A DNA stretch of 64,000 nt, taken from contig NZ_CP014480.1 in NCBI RefSeq assembly GCF_001580365.1, positions 1,303,008 to 1,367,007 on the forward strand, written 5' to 3'. Position 1 is the first letter of the stretch, and the number at the start of each line of letters is the position of its first letter. A program made the translations under genes and the position numbers. Of the stretch, positions 42,002 to 51,554 are shown piece by piece. The notes beneath the pieces were generated by a model. It searched no databases and was not told where the DNA came from. It saw only the letters and a program-made list of their open reading frames with translations. The stretch is from Kocuria turfanensis. Lineage in GTDB: Bacteria; Actinomycetota; Actinomycetes; Actinomycetales; Micrococcaceae.

Positions 42002-43285
42002 TCAGAACTGGGCGGTCTCCGTGGAGCCGGCCAGCGCCGTGGTGGAGGACTGCGGGTTGAGCACGGTGGAGACCAGGTCGAAGTAGCCGGTGCCCACCTC
42101 CCGCTGGTGCCGGGTGGCGGTGTAGCCGCGCTCCTCGGCCGCGAACTCCCGCTCCTGCAGCTCGACGTAGGCGGTCATCTGGTTGCGGGCGTAGCCGTGG
42201 GCCAGGTCGAACATCGAGTAGTTCAGCGCGTGGAAGCCGGCGAGGGTGATGAACTGGAACTTGAAGCCCATCGCGCCCAGCTCCCGCTGGAACTTCGCGA
42301 TCGTGTCGTCGTCCAGGTGCTTCTTCCAGTTGAAGGACGGCGAGCAGTTGTAGGCCAGCATCTGGTCCGGGTGCTCCGCGTGGATGCCCTCGGCGAACTG
42401 CTTGGCCAGCTCGAGGTCCGGGGTGCCGGTCTCCATCCACAGCAGGTCGGCGTACGGGGCGTAGGCGTTGCCGCGGGCGATGCACGCCTCCAGTCCGTTG
42501 CGCACCTTGTAGTAGCCCTCCGCGGTGCGCTCACCGGTGACGAACGGCTTGTCCCGGTCGTCGACGTCCGAGGTGATCAGGGTGGCCGCCTCCGCGTCGG
42601 TGCGGGCGATGATCAGCGAGGGGACGTCGGCGACGTCGGCCGCGAGCCGGGCCGCGCTGAGCGTGCGGACGTGCTGCTGGGTGGGGATGAGCACCTTGCC
42701 GCCGAGGTGGCCGCACTTCTTCTCGGAGGCCAGCTGGTCCTCCCAGTGCACGCCGGCGGCGCCGGCCGCGATCATCGACTTCATCAGCTCGTAGGCGTTG
42801 AGCGGGCCGCCGAAGCCGGCCTCGGCGTCGGCGACGATCGGGACCAGCCAGTCCTCGACGGTGCGGATGCCCTCCGAGTGCTCGATCTGGTCGGCGCGCA
42901 TCAGCGCGTTGTTGATCCGCCGCACGACCGCCGGGACGGAGTTGGCGGGGTAGATCGACTGGTCGGGGTAGGTCTGGCCCGCGAGGTTCGCGTCGCCGGC
43001 CACCTGCCAGCCGGAGAGGTAGATGGCCTTCAGGCCGGCCTTGACCTGCTGGACGGCCTGGTTGCCGGTCAGGGCGCCCAGCGAGTTGACGAAGTCCTCG
43101 GTGTGCAGTTTCTGCCACAGCTGCTCGGCGCCGCGGCGGGCGAGGGTCTGCTCCTCCTGCACGGTGCCGCGCAGGCGGACGACCTCCTCCGCGGAGTACT
43201 CGCGGGTGATGTTCTGCCAGCGCGGGTCGGCGTCCCACTCCTGGCGGATCTCGTCGGCGGTCTTGGGGGCGTTGGGGTAGGACAT
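42002..43285 (-). CDS. aceA: Isocitrate lyase
   Basis: The 427-residue enzyme carries the signature [13 protein letters not shown] with the catalytic Cys, [16 protein letters not shown] for metal and substrate binding, and [12 protein letters not shown] near the C-terminus. It splits isocitrate to glyoxylate and succinate, the first glyoxylate-shunt step. ATG 43285 has GAGGAG six bases upstream. An open frame extends far upstream but is antisense to the regulator gene. The RamB-like regulator is divergent across 183 bases containing two GAACTT motifs and a short dyad, so repression of aceA by that regulator is likely. Confidence 0.96.
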   Translation of the reverse strand: MSYPNAPKTADEIRQEWDADPRWQNITREYSAEEVVRLRGTVQEEQTLARRGAEQLWQKLHTEDFVNSLGALTGNQAVQQVKAGLKAIYLSGWQVAGDANLAGQTYPDQSIYPANSVPAVVRRINNALMRADQIEHSEGIRTVEDWLVPIVADAEAGFGGPLNAYELMKSMIAAGAAGVHWEDQLASEKKCGHLGGKVLIPTQQHVRTLSAARLAADVADVPSLIIARTDAEAATLITSDVDDRDKPFVTGERTAEGYYKVRNGLEACIARGNAYAPYADLLWMETGTPDLELAKQFAEGIHAEHPDQMLAYNCSPSFNWKKHLDDDTIAKFQRELGAMGFKFQFITLAGFHALNYSMFDLAHGYARNQMTAYVELQEREFAAEERGYTATRHQREVGTGYFDLVSTVLNPQSSTTALAGSTETAQF

Positions 43286-43468
43286 GTCAGCTCCTCGTCG
43301 AGTGGTCCACGGTGGTACGGCGGTGGTACGGCGGTGGTGCGAATGGGTTCGTGGGTCTCCCGGAAGTTCGCGTCTTCCTGGTGACACACACCACTGTGCG
43401 CCCGGATCAGCCCGGTTGGACCCAGATTTCTCCACGAACTTTCCCGATTCTTCACGTACGATGAAGAA
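43286..43468. promoter_or_regulatory. Divergent aceA-ramB control region
   Basis: This 183-base gap holds several elements. GAACTTT at 43436-43442 and its reverse (AAGTTC, 43364-43369) resemble half of the corynebacterial RamB site. A dyad TGGTG-N5-CACCA lies at 43379-43393. Two to three copies of an 11-base unit GGTGGTACGGC (43311-43342) lie in the aceA leader. A perfect inverted repeat sits at the ramB start. All are pattern readings. Confidence 0.5.
43448..43468 (+). promoter_or_regulatory. Inverted repeat spanning the ramB -10, likely autoregulatory operator
   Basis: TTCTTCA and TGAAGAA are perfect 7-bp arms around seven bases and abut ATG 43469. The -10 hexamer TACGAT (43457-43462) lies inside the repeat, and the transcript would be leaderless. 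A protein bound here would block RNA polymerase. Confidence 0.5.
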
Positions 43469-44950
43469 ATGACGACCAGTGCGTGGGGCTACGAGCAGCC
43501 GGCCTCGGACGAGCAGCCCCGGACCACCGACCTCATCGGCCTCGGCCGGCGCATCCGGTCGCTGCGCAAGGACCGCGGCCTGACCCTGGCCGAGCTCGCC
43601 GGGCGCGCCGGCACGGCCACCTCGCAGCTGTCCGTCATCGAGAACGGGCGGCGGGAGCCGCGGCTGAGCCTGCTGCAGCGGCTCGCCGAGGTCCTCGGCA
43701 CCAGCGTGGACGCGCTGCTCGGGGCCGAGCCCGCCAACCGGCGGGAGGCCCTGGAGATCCGGCTCGAGCGCGCCCAGCGCTCCCCGTTCTACGAGCAGCT
43801 GGGCCTGCCGACGGTCCGCGTGAGCTCGGCCCTGTCCACGGAGGTGCTCGAGGCGCTCGTGGCCCTGCAGGACCGCCTGGCCCAGGCGCTGGAGAAGAAC
43901 TCGGCCACCCCGGAGGAGGCCCGCCGGGCCAACGTGCAGCTGCGCCGGCTGATGCGGGAGCGGGACAACTACTTCCCGGACCTCGAGCAGGCCGCCAAGG
44001 AGCTGCTGACCCTGGGCGGGTACTCCTCGGGGCCGGTCTCCAACTCGGTGATCTCGGAGATGGTGGGCAGGCTGGGCTACAGCATCCACCACGTCACCGA
44101 CCTGCCCCACTCCACCCGCTCGGTCACCGACCTGCTCAACCGGCGGATCTACCTGGTGCAGAGCCCGCGGGCGGACCACGACCCCCGCGCGGTGCTGCTC
44201 CAGGCGGTCGGCCACCAGGTGCTGGGCCACGAGCCCCCGAAGGACTACGCCGAGTTCCTGGCCCAGCGGGTGCAGGCGAACTACTTCGCCGCGGCGGTCA
44301 TGCTGCCCGAGGACCAGACCGTCCCGTTCCTGCTCGAGGCGAAGAAGAACCGCGATCTTTTCCTGGAGGACCTCAAGGACCGGTTCGCCGTCTCGCACGA
44401 GACGGCGGGCCACCGCTTCACCAACCTCGCGACCCGCCACCTGGGCGTCCGCACCCACTTCCACAAGGTGCACTCGTCCGGGGTGATCCACAAGGCCTAC
44501 GAGAACGACGGGCTGGCGTTCCCCACGGACCACACCGGCGCGATCGAGGGGCAGATCTCCTGCCGCAAGTGGTCCGGGCGCACGGTCTTCGACCAGCCCA
44601 ACCAGTTCACCGCCTTCGCCCAGTACACCGACACCCCCTCCGGCACCTACTGGTGCTCCACCCGCACGGAGCTCTCCGGCCAGGGCACCTTCTCGATCGG
44701 CGTGGGCGTGGCCTTCACCGACGCCCGCTGGTTCCGCGGCCGGGACACCCCGCACCGCACCGTCTCCACCTGCCCGGACCCCTCCTGCTGCCGGCGCCCG
44801 CCGGAGGACCTGAGCCGGGTCTGGGCCGGCCACGCGTGGCCCAACACCCGGGCGCACTCCCACGTGCTCGCGGCCCTGCCGGAGGGCGCCTTCCCGGGCG
44901 TGGACGAGCGCGAGGTGTACGAGTTCCTGCAGGTCCACGACGGCGGCTGA
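43469..44950 (+). CDS. ramB: RamB-like XRE-family regulator with ImmA/IrrE-type domain
   Basis: The 493-residue protein has an N-terminal helix-turn-helix (about 24-85: [37 protein letters not shown]). A central IrrE-like region with degenerate metalloprotease features follows ([19 protein letters not shown]). The C-terminal short-chain fatty-acyl regulator domain has a Cys cluster ([11 protein letters not shown]). This is the RamB/RamR architecture; RamB represses acetate and glyoxylate genes in Corynebacterium. It is divergent from aceA, exactly as expected. The zinc motif is not a clean HExxH, so a regulatory rather than proteolytic role is likely. Confidence 0.9.
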   Translation: MTTSAWGYEQPASDEQPRTTDLIGLGRRIRSLRKDRGLTLAELAGRAGTATSQLSVIENGRREPRLSLLQRLAEVLGTSVDALLGAEPANRREALEIRLERAQRSPFYEQLGLPTVRVSSALSTEVLEALVALQDRLAQALEKNSATPEEARRANVQLRRLMRERDNYFPDLEQAAKELLTLGGYSSGPVSNSVISEMVGRLGYSIHHVTDLPHSTRSVTDLLNRRIYLVQSPRADHDPRAVLLQAVGHQVLGHEPPKDYAEFLAQRVQANYFAAAVMLPEDQTVPFLLEAKKNRDLFLEDLKDRFAVSHETAGHRFTNLATRHLGVRTHFHKVHSSGVIHKAYENDGLAFPTDHTGAIEGQISCRKWSGRTVFDQPNQFTAFAQYTDTPSGTYWCSTRTELSGQGTFSIGVGVAFTDARWFRGRDTPHRTVSTCPDPSCCRRPPEDLSRVWAGHAWPNTRAHSHVLAALPEGAFPGVDEREVYEFLQVHDGG

Positions 44951-45101
44951 GCCGCCCCGGCCCGGGCCCCCGGCGGTCTGCCTATACCCGTAGTAGCTGG
45001 TCACTGGCCGGGAGCACGCGTAATGTGACGTGGGACCTCCGACCCACCCACCCTCCTGGACGCTGCGCACCACCCGGCCGGCGCCGGGCGGAAAGGACGC
45101 C

Positions 45102-46598
45102 ATGACCCAAGAGATATCGCAGACGATCGCGATCGTCATCTACTTCGCCGCCATGATCGCGATCGGTCTCTACGCCAACAGCCGGACCAAGAACCTCGAC
45201 GACTACATGCTCGGCGGGCGCAACCTCAAGCCCGGCGTGGCGGCACTCAGCGCCGGCGCGTCCGACATGTCCGGCTGGCTGCTCCTCGGCCTGCCGGGCG
45301 CGGTGTTCCTCTCGGGCCTGGTCGAGGCGTGGATCGCCGTCGGGCTGATCGTCGGCGCGTGGGTGAACTGGAAGTTCGTCGCGCCCCGGCTGCGCTCCTA
45401 CACCGAGGTCTCGCACAACTCGATCACCATCCCGTCCTTCCTGGACAACCGGCTCAAGGGCGGGACCCGGATGCTGCGCATCGTCTCCGGGCTGATCATC
45501 CTGGTGTTCTTCACCTTCTACGTCTCCTCCGGCATGGTCGCCGGCGGGCTCTTCTTCCAGTCCTCCTTCGGCTCGACCTACCACGCCGGGCTGCTGCTGG
45601 TCGTGGGCGTCACCATCGCCTACACCCTCTTCGGCGGATTCCTGGGCGCCACGTACACCGACGTGGCCCAGGGCATCCTCATGTTCATCGCCCTGCTCAT
45701 GGTCCCGGTCGTGGGGATCGTCAACGTCGGGGGCTTCGGTCAGATGGCCGAGAACATCACCGCGGTGAACCCGGACGCCCTCTCCATGGTCTCCGGCGCC
45801 ACGGCCATCGGCGTGATCTCGGCCCTGGCCTGGGGTCTGGGCTACTTCGGCCAGCCGCACATCATCGTCCGCTTCATGGCCATGCGCTCCCCCGCCGACG
45901 CCAAGACCGGCCGCCGGATCGGGCTGACCTGGATGGTGCTCAGCGTCCTCGGGGCGATCGCCACCGCCCTGGTGGGCCTGGCCTACTACGGCAACCGCCC
46001 CGACGAGAGCCCGACCGACCCCGAGTCCGTGTTCCTGGACCTCGCCCAGGTCTTCTTCCACCCGGTCGTCGCCGGGTTCGTCCTGGCCGCGGTGCTGGCG
46101 GCGATCATGTCCACGGTCTCCTCCCAGCTCATCGTCTCCTCCTCCGCCCTGGTGGAGGACCTGTACAAGCTGACGGTCAAGGAGTCCCCGTCCGAGCGCA
46201 AGCAGGTGTGGCTGGGCCGCGCGGGCGTGGCCGCCGTGGCCGTCGTGGCCACCTTCCTGGCCTGGGAGCAGAACAACACGATCCTCGGCCTCGTGGCCTT
46301 CGCCTGGGCGGGCTTCGGCGCCTCGTTCGGGCCGATCGTGATCCTGTCCCTGTTCTGGCGCAAGCTCACCAACCTCGGCGCGATCACCGGCATGGCCCTG
46401 GGCGCGATCACCGTGTTCGCCTGGACCGTGACCCCGTGGGCCGACCTCTACGAGATCATCCCCGGCTTCATCGTCTCCCTGGTCTCCGCCATGCTGGTCT
46501 CGAAGGCCACGTACCGGCGTGACGAGGACGTCGAGCGCGAGTTCGACGACGCCGTGCGCCTCACCCACGCGGCGCAGGACGAGATGGCCCAGCGCTGA
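45102..46598 (+). CDS. putP: Sodium/proline symporter PutP
   Basis: The 498-residue permease has about thirteen helices and PutP motifs: [20 protein letters not shown] then [28 protein letters not shown], and [20 protein letters not shown]. It imports L-proline with sodium. AAAGGA lies close before ATG 45102. It stands alone after the ramB-like gene with a 151-base gap and ends at a strong hairpin shared with ldh. No proline dehydrogenase gene is adjacent, so use as carbon source or osmoprotectant is open. Confidence 0.94.
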   Translation: MTQEISQTIAIVIYFAAMIAIGLYANSRTKNLDDYMLGGRNLKPGVAALSAGASDMSGWLLLGLPGAVFLSGLVEAWIAVGLIVGAWVNWKFVAPRLRSYTEVSHNSITIPSFLDNRLKGGTRMLRIVSGLIILVFFTFYVSSGMVAGGLFFQSSFGSTYHAGLLLVVGVTIAYTLFGGFLGATYTDVAQGILMFIALLMVPVVGIVNVGGFGQMAENITAVNPDALSMVSGATAIGVISALAWGLGYFGQPHIIVRFMAMRSPADAKTGRRIGLTWMVLSVLGAIATALVGLAYYGNRPDESPTDPESVFLDLAQVFFHPVVAGFVLAAVLAAIMSTVSSQLIVSSSALVEDLYKLTVKESPSERKQVWLGRAGVAAVAVVATFLAWEQNNTILGLVAFAWAGFGASFGPIVILSLFWRKLTNLGAITGMALGAITVFAWTVTPWADLYEIIPGFIVSLVSAMLVSKATYRRDEDVEREFDDAVRLTHAAQDEMAQR

Positions 46599-46617
46599 CC
46601 TCCCGCGCTGCACGATC

Positions 46618-46644
46618 GGGGCCCGTTCCGCCGGAACGGGCCCC
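46618..46644. terminator. Bidirectional hairpin between putP and ldh
   Basis: GGGGCCCGTTCC (46618-46629) pairs perfectly with GGAACGGGCCCC (46633-46644) around a three-base loop. It stands between convergent genes, 20 bases after the putP stop. Confidence 0.8.
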
Positions 46645-46677
46645 GACGCCGTTCCCGGGCCGGTGCCGGCATGCAGG

Positions 46678-47646
46678 TCAGTACCCGATCGAGGCGAGGG
46701 TCTCCCGGATCGCCGCGGCCGAGCGGTGCAGCATGGCCTGCTCCTGCTCGTCCATGGGCACGACCAGGCGTTCGACGACGCCCTGCCGCGCGACGATCGA
46801 GGGCACCGACAGGGCGACCCCGCTGATCCCGCGGTAGTCCTCCAGGACCGTGGACACCGGCAGCACGGCGTGCTCGTCGCGCAGCACGGCCTCGGCCACC
46901 CGGGTCGCCGCCAGGCCGATCGCGTAGTTGGTGGCGCCCTTGCCCTGGATCACCGTGTACGCCGCGTTGATCGTCCGGTGGGTGATGTCGTCCAGCCGCT
47001 CCTCGGTGAAGGGCCGGCGTCCCTCCACCGTCCAGTCCCGCAGCGGGATCTGCCCGATGTTCGCGTTCGACCACAGGGGGAACTCGGTGTCCCCGTGCTC
47101 GCCGACGATCGTGGCGTGCACGCTCGTGGTGGACACCCCGCCCTCCTCGGCCAGCAGCCAGCGCAGCCGGGAGGTGTCCAGCACGGTCCCCGAGGCCATC
47201 ACCCGTCCCGGGGGCAGGCCGGTGAGCTTCTGGGCGATCACCGTGAGCACGTCGCAGGGATTGGTGACCAGCACGTACACGGCCTCGGGCGCCTGCTCCA
47301 CCAGCCGCGGCATCAGCGACTCCAGGATCCGCGCGTTGGCGCCCGCCAGCTCCATCCGGGTCTGGCCCGGCCGCTGCTTGGCGCCGGCGGTGACGAGGAC
47401 GAGGTCGGAGCCGGCGAGAACGGCGACGTCGTCGGAGCCGGTCACCCGGGAGCTGGGGGTGAACATGGCCCCGTGGGCGAGGTCCAGCCCCTCGGCACGG
47501 ACCCGCTCCCCGGCCAGGTCGTAGAGGGCGACCTCCTGGGCGACGCCCTTGATCAGCGCCGCGTAGGCCAGGGACGAGCCGACGGAGCCGGCGCCGACCA
47601 CGCCGATCTTGGTGCGCGCGGAGGAGATGGGAACGGTCTCGGGCAC
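46678..47646 (-). CDS. ldh: L-lactate dehydrogenase
   Basis: The 322-residue NAD-dependent enzyme has the Rossmann motif [16 protein letters not shown], the substrate-loop Arg in [22 protein letters not shown], and the catalytic His in [13 protein letters not shown]. It interconverts pyruvate and L-lactate. I chose GTG 47646, which has AGGAG about seven bases upstream and starts at VPETVPIS; the open frame extends to 47781 without conserved sequence. It is a single-gene unit converging on putP through a shared hairpin. Confidence 0.94.
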   Translation of the reverse strand: MPETVPISSARTKIGVVGAGSVGSSLAYAALIKGVAQEVALYDLAGERVRAEGLDLAHGAMFTPSSRVTGSDDVAVLAGSDLVLVTAGAKQRPGQTRMELAGANARILESLMPRLVEQAPEAVYVLVTNPCDVLTVIAQKLTGLPPGRVMASGTVLDTSRLRWLLAEEGGVSTTSVHATIVGEHGDTEFPLWSNANIGQIPLRDWTVEGRRPFTEERLDDITHRTINAAYTVIQGKGATNYAIGLAATRVAEAVLRDEHAVLPVSTVLEDYRGISGVALSVPSIVARQGVVERLVVPMDEQEQAMLHRSAAAIRETLASIGY

Positions 47647-47823
47647 GGGGAGCTCCTGACGGGGTCGGGGTCTGCGGCGGCGGACGGGACGTCCTCCCCC
47701 ATCCTGCGCCAGTGGGGCGCGCGCCGGAAGGGCCCGCCCCGCACGGGTCGCCGCCCGCGGCGGCGGGCCGCTCCGTGCCACCGCGGGCCGGCACCTTCCG
47801 CGGCCCCCGGCGGGTGCGGGTCC

Positions 47824-49824
47824 TCAGCCGGTGCGGGCCGCGGAGGCGGCCGCCAGGAAGTCGCGCATCAGCGGCCCGCCGGTGATCGAGCCGAGGCCGC
47901 CGTCCTCGACGAAGACCGCGACGGCCAGGTCCTCGTGCCCGGCGATCACCCACGAGTGGGTCCGGGGCGGGTCCTCGTCGCCGAACTCGGCGGTGCCGGT
48001 CTTGCCGATCGCGGTGTCCGGCTCCAGCTCCTGCAGCACCTCCAGGTGCCCGGAGGAGACGACGGCCCGCATCATGGTGCGCAGCTGCTCCGCCTCCGGT
48101 CCGGCCAGGGGCTCCGCCGGACCGGGCCCGGTCGTGGCGGCGTCGTCGAGCAGGCCCTCGGTGGTGACCAGCCGGGGCGTCACGAGCTCCCCGGCGGCGA
48201 CCGAGGCCGTGAGGTTCGCCATGGCCAGCGGCGAGACCAGCGTGCGCCCCTGCCCGAACAGGGCCGCGGCGTGCTGGGCCGGGTCCTCCTCGTCCGGGAC
48301 GGCGCCGGTGAACGCCGGCACCCCGAGGTCCGTCTCCGCGCCGATCCCGAGGGACCCGGCCGCGGTGGCCAGCTCCGCCTGGCTGATCCGCTCGTGCTGG
48401 TCCACGAAGGTGGTGTTGCAGGAGTGGGCGATCGCCTCGGTGAGCGAGATGGCGCCGGTGAACTCGGGCGGATACGACTCGACGTTGTCGACCCGCACGC
48501 CCGCGGCGGTGGTCGAGGGCGGGCACTGCACCTCCGTGCCGGGCGTGTCCCCCTCGCGGAGCATGCTCAGGGCCGTCACCACCTTGAACGTGGAGCCGGG
48601 CGCGTACTGGCCCAGCAGCGCGGTGGAGTAGCCCTCGGAGCCCGGCCCGTTGGCCGACGCGACGACCTCGCCCGTGGAGGGCCGGACCGCCACGATCGCG
48701 GACGGGGACTCGATGTCGGCCAGGAGTTCCTCGGCGGTGGCCTGGAGCCCGCGGTCCAGGCTCACCGCGACCGGTTCGCCGGCCTGCGCGGGGACCTCGA
48801 ACAGCGGCTCGCCGGCGGAGGCCTGCACGCCGTCGGCGCCGGGCACGACCTCCTCGACCACCACGCCGGGGGCGCCGCGCAGCCGGTCGTCGAAGCGCTC
48901 CTGCAGGCCGCCGCGGCCGACCAGCGCACCGCTCGCCAGGTCGCCGCCGGAGGCCTCCAGGTCCTCGGCGGCGGCCGGGGACACGCTGCCCAGCAGGTCG
49001 GCGGCGAAGCCGCGGGAGGGTGCCAGCGGCAGCTCGTCCTCGACCACGAGCAGCCCCGGGACGGCCTCCATCTGCTGCGCGTCCAGTTCCCGGAAGTCCT
49101 CCAGCCGCAGCGGGACGGCCTCGACGAACGCCTCGGGCCCGGCCTGCTCGACGGCCTCGGCGTAGGCGTCGGCGTCGATGTCCACGGCCGCGGCCAGCCG
49201 GCGGGCCGCCGCGGCCGGCTCCGCGCCGTCGAGCTGGGACCGGTCGATCCCGACCCGGCGGATCGGGCGCTCCGTCACCAGGGTCTGCCCGTCCGCGCCG
49301 AGGATGTCCCCCCGGTCGGCGGCCACGGTCCGGGCGCGCAGGGCCTCGCCCTCCTCCAGCCCCGGCTGCACCACGCGGGCGGACCACTCGGGGACCCACT
49401 CCCCGCCCTCCGAGCGGACCAGGGGGAGCACCGCGTCGTACGCCCAGTCCCGGTCCGTGCCCGGCAGGTCCCAGGACCAGGCCAGGGTGGCCTCCCGCCG
49501 GTCCTCCTGCCCGGTGTCCTCCACCGCCGTGACCTCGACCGACGCGGTGGCCTCGCCCAGCCCGGCGGTGGTCTCCTCGTACTGCTGCTGGGCGAAGGGC
49601 CCGGCGACGGGGCCGAAGCCCAGGTCCTCGACGCTGCCCGCGGTCAGTGCCGCGGCGACCCGCTCGGCGCTCCCGCGCCCGTCGTCGGCGCTGAGCGCCG
49701 AGCAGCCGGAGGCCAGGAGCCCGGCGCTCAGCGCGAGGGAGACGGCCGCGGCCCGGCGGGGGGCCGGACCCGGCGCGGCGGGTCGCGGAGCGGGGCGGAC
49801 GGTGGAGGACTGGTCGGTGCGCAC
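47824..49824 (-). CDS. Penicillin-binding lipoprotein with MecA-N domain
   Basis: The 666-residue protein starts with a lipoprotein signal (lipobox ASGC, Cys41). Next come an NTF2-like MecA-N domain (about 50-155), a PBP-dimer domain (about 160-345) and a transpeptidase domain with Ser411 in PGSTFK, Ser468-Cys-Asn470 in HSCN, and KTGT at 608-611. It should cross-link peptidoglycan outside the membrane. The MecA-N layout is shared with low-affinity class B PBPs such as PBP2a and PBP5fm, but reduced beta-lactam affinity cannot be read from sequence. GTG 49824 is used, with TAGATT six bases upstream, hence leaderless. No bla or mec regulator gene is adjacent. Confidence 0.92.
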   Translation of the reverse strand: MRTDQSSTVRPAPRPAAPGPAPRRAAAVSLALSAGLLASGCSALSADDGRGSAERVAAALTAGSVEDLGFGPVAGPFAQQQYEETTAGLGEATASVEVTAVEDTGQEDRREATLAWSWDLPGTDRDWAYDAVLPLVRSEGGEWVPEWSARVVQPGLEEGEALRARTVAADRGDILGADGQTLVTERPIRRVGIDRSQLDGAEPAAAARRLAAAVDIDADAYAEAVEQAGPEAFVEAVPLRLEDFRELDAQQMEAVPGLLVVEDELPLAPSRGFAADLLGSVSPAAAEDLEASGGDLASGALVGRGGLQERFDDRLRGAPGVVVEEVVPGADGVQASAGEPLFEVPAQAGEPVAVSLDRGLQATAEELLADIESPSAIVAVRPSTGEVVASANGPGSEGYSTALLGQYAPGSTFKVVTALSMLREGDTPGTEVQCPPSTTAAGVRVDNVESYPPEFTGAISLTEAIAHSCNTTFVDQHERISQAELATAAGSLGIGAETDLGVPAFTGAVPDEEDPAQHAAALFGQGRTLVSPLAMANLTASVAAGELVTPRLVTTEGLLDDAATTGPGPAEPLAGPEAEQLRTMMRAVVSSGHLEVLQELEPDTAIGKTGTAEFGDEDPPRTHSWVIAGHEDLAVAVFVEDGGLGSITGGPLMRDFLAAASAARTG

Positions 49825-49830
49825 CCGCCC

Positions 49831-49836
49831 AATCTA
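49831..49836 (-). promoter_or_regulatory. -10 hexamer of the PBP gene (leaderless)
   Basis: TAGATT on the minus strand lies six bases before GTG 49824. Confidence 0.5.
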
Positions 49837-49960
49837 GCGGGGCGGTCCCGCCCGGGAGCCGACATGTGCCGCAGTGACACCGCGGCGCCCGCCCGCGGGG
49901 GCACGCACCGGGCCCGCGCGGCGTCATCGGGCCGACCGCCGCGGACCCCCGGCGGCCCCG

Positions 49961-50040
49961 GGTCCTCCGCGCGACCGGTCCTCCGCGCGACCGGTCCTCC
50001 GCGCGACCGGTCCTCCGCGCGACCGGGCGCGCGGAGGACC
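49961..50040. repeat. Four 16-bp tandem repeats with an inverted copy
   Basis: GGTCCTCCGCGCGACC is repeated exactly four times (49961-50024). A single inverted partner, GCGCGGAGGACC (50029-50040), follows. The last repeat and the inverted copy form a 12-bp hairpin with an eight-base loop, placed 25 bases after the SLC13 pseudogene stop. It looks like a terminator whose left arm has multiplied. Confidence 0.85.
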
Positions 50041-50065
50041 GGTGGGCGGCACGGTGCGCCGGGTG

Positions 50066-51385
50066 TCATCCGCCGAGGCCGACCGCGGCGATCATGACGC
50101 GGACGATGCTGACGATCAGGACGACTCCGAGGACGTCGAAGACGATGCCGGTGCGGATCATGCGGATGATGGGCACCGCGCCGGTGCCGTAGACGATGGC
50201 GTTCTGCGGGGTGGAGACCGGGAGCATGAACCCGAAGGAGGCGGCGAAGGTCGCGGCCATCGCGGGCACGAACGGGTCCACGCCGATGGCCTGGCACAGC
50301 GGGATGACGATCGGGACGATCACCGCCGCCGAGGCGGTGTTGGAGGTCGTCTCGGAGATGAGCACGGCCGGCACGGCGGAGAACACGGTGATCGCCACGA
50401 CGTTGGTGATGTTGAGGTTCTCCGAGGCCCCGGTGCCGATGCTCTCCGCCAGGCCGGTGTCGGCCAGCAGGGACCCGAAGATGATGCCGGTGCCGAAGAG
50501 GACGATGGTGCCCCAGTCGATCTTCGCGGCATCGGACCAGGTCAGCGTGGCCTCGCGCTTTCCCCAGTCGGTGGGCAGCACGAACAGCAGGGAGGCGCCG
50601 AGCACGGCCACGATCCCCTCGTCGAGGCGGTCGTCGAGGAAGATGTAGGCGGCGGTCTCGGTGCCGCCGAACTGGCTGGCGAGGGCCGGCAGCAGCCACA
50701 GGGTGACGGTGATCCCGAAGGCGACCAGGGTGTTCTTCTCCGCCCGGGACATCCCTCCCCTGCGCCGCGCGGTGCTCGCGGATGTACTCCTCCACGCCCA
50801 CGGAGGCGCCGTAGGCGAGCATCAGCAGCAGCGCCGCCCCGATCCGCAGGCGCAGGGGGGTCGAAGTCGGCCTTCACCACCCCGCGGTCCTGCATCATCT
50901 CGGCGATGACGGCCAGGATGCCCAGGGCGGTGGGCATCAGCATGGCCACCGTGGCCGTGTTGGGGACGAAGGCCGAGAGCAGGCAGGTGACCAGGCCGAA
51001 GGCGATGACGATCCGGTAGGTGGACGTCCCGACCCCGGGCAGGGAGAGCACCGCCAGCGCCAGCGGCTGGGCGATGCCGTGTTTGAGCATGGCCTGGGCC
51101 AGGACGAACGCGCCGATGAAGGTGAAGATCGTGGTCGAGCCGAACGGCGCCAGGATGTCGGAGGCCGGGGCGACCCCATCACCACGACGGCGGCCACGCC
51201 CATGAGGCCGCCGATCGGGATGGGCACCGGCTCGCAGATCCACAGGATGATCACGCCGAGCAGCATCGCAGCCAGCAGGTGCTGGGTGCGGTCCAGGTTC
51301 AGCGGCAGCAGCGCGAAGATGATCGCGACGCCGAGGGCGAGGGACAGATCGGTGCTCTGGCGGGTGCGGGCTGCTGGGTCTGCAC
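50066..51385 (-). pseudogene. SLC13/DASS-family dicarboxylate transporter, decayed
   Basis: Three reading frames together encode a sodium:dicarboxylate-type permease. GTG 51385 with GAGGAGG upstream gives the start. Shifts in homopolymer runs are then needed near 51365, near 51172 (GGGG in the coding strand), in the C6 run near 50856 and in the GGG near 50752. Recognisable pieces are ILWICEPVPIPIGGLMGVAA, then TTIFTFIGAFVLAQAMLKHG, and ISETTSNTASAAVIVPIVIP from the second half. The usual GTPPN segment between MLAYGASVG and MSRAEKNTL is missing (roughly 75-90 residues), so the gene is probably non-functional even if the shifts are errors. It lies divergent from lysR and near the dehydrogenase. 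Confidence 0.8.
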
Positions 51386-51554
51386 GGTCCTGGTCCCTCC
51401 TCGTCGGGATGGCACCACCATGCGCCTGTGACTTGTGTCACGCCCGAGGTGTGCTGTCTACTACGCCGATAGGCGGAAACAATGGGTGACGGAACGGCCC
51501 GGCGGCAGGGCGCCGGGCCGCGCCTCCCACCCCGGCCCCCGGAGGGAGGAGCGG
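51386..51554. promoter_or_regulatory. Divergent region between SLC13 pseudogene and lysR
   Basis: The 169-base gap contains the dyad GTGAC-N4-GTCAC (51428-51441). LysR proteins bind such sites to control a divergent target gene. Here the target transporter is broken. Function is inferred. Confidence 0.4.

Noticed and set aside
37431..42485. Very long open frame on the minus strand crossing menC, PAP2, MBL, gluQ and aceB
   Set aside because: It is a by-product of extreme GC content. Its translation is Arg/Pro/Gly/His-rich without motifs, and it runs across several genes with clear families.
38588..43384. 1598-codon open frame on the plus strand
   Set aside because: It is antisense to the MBL gene, aceB and aceA, with low-complexity composition and no start signal. 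It is a shadow of real genes.
50066..50752. Independent 228-residue membrane protein
   Set aside because: Its sequence is the C-terminal half of an SLC13 transporter whose N-terminal half lies upstream in other frames.
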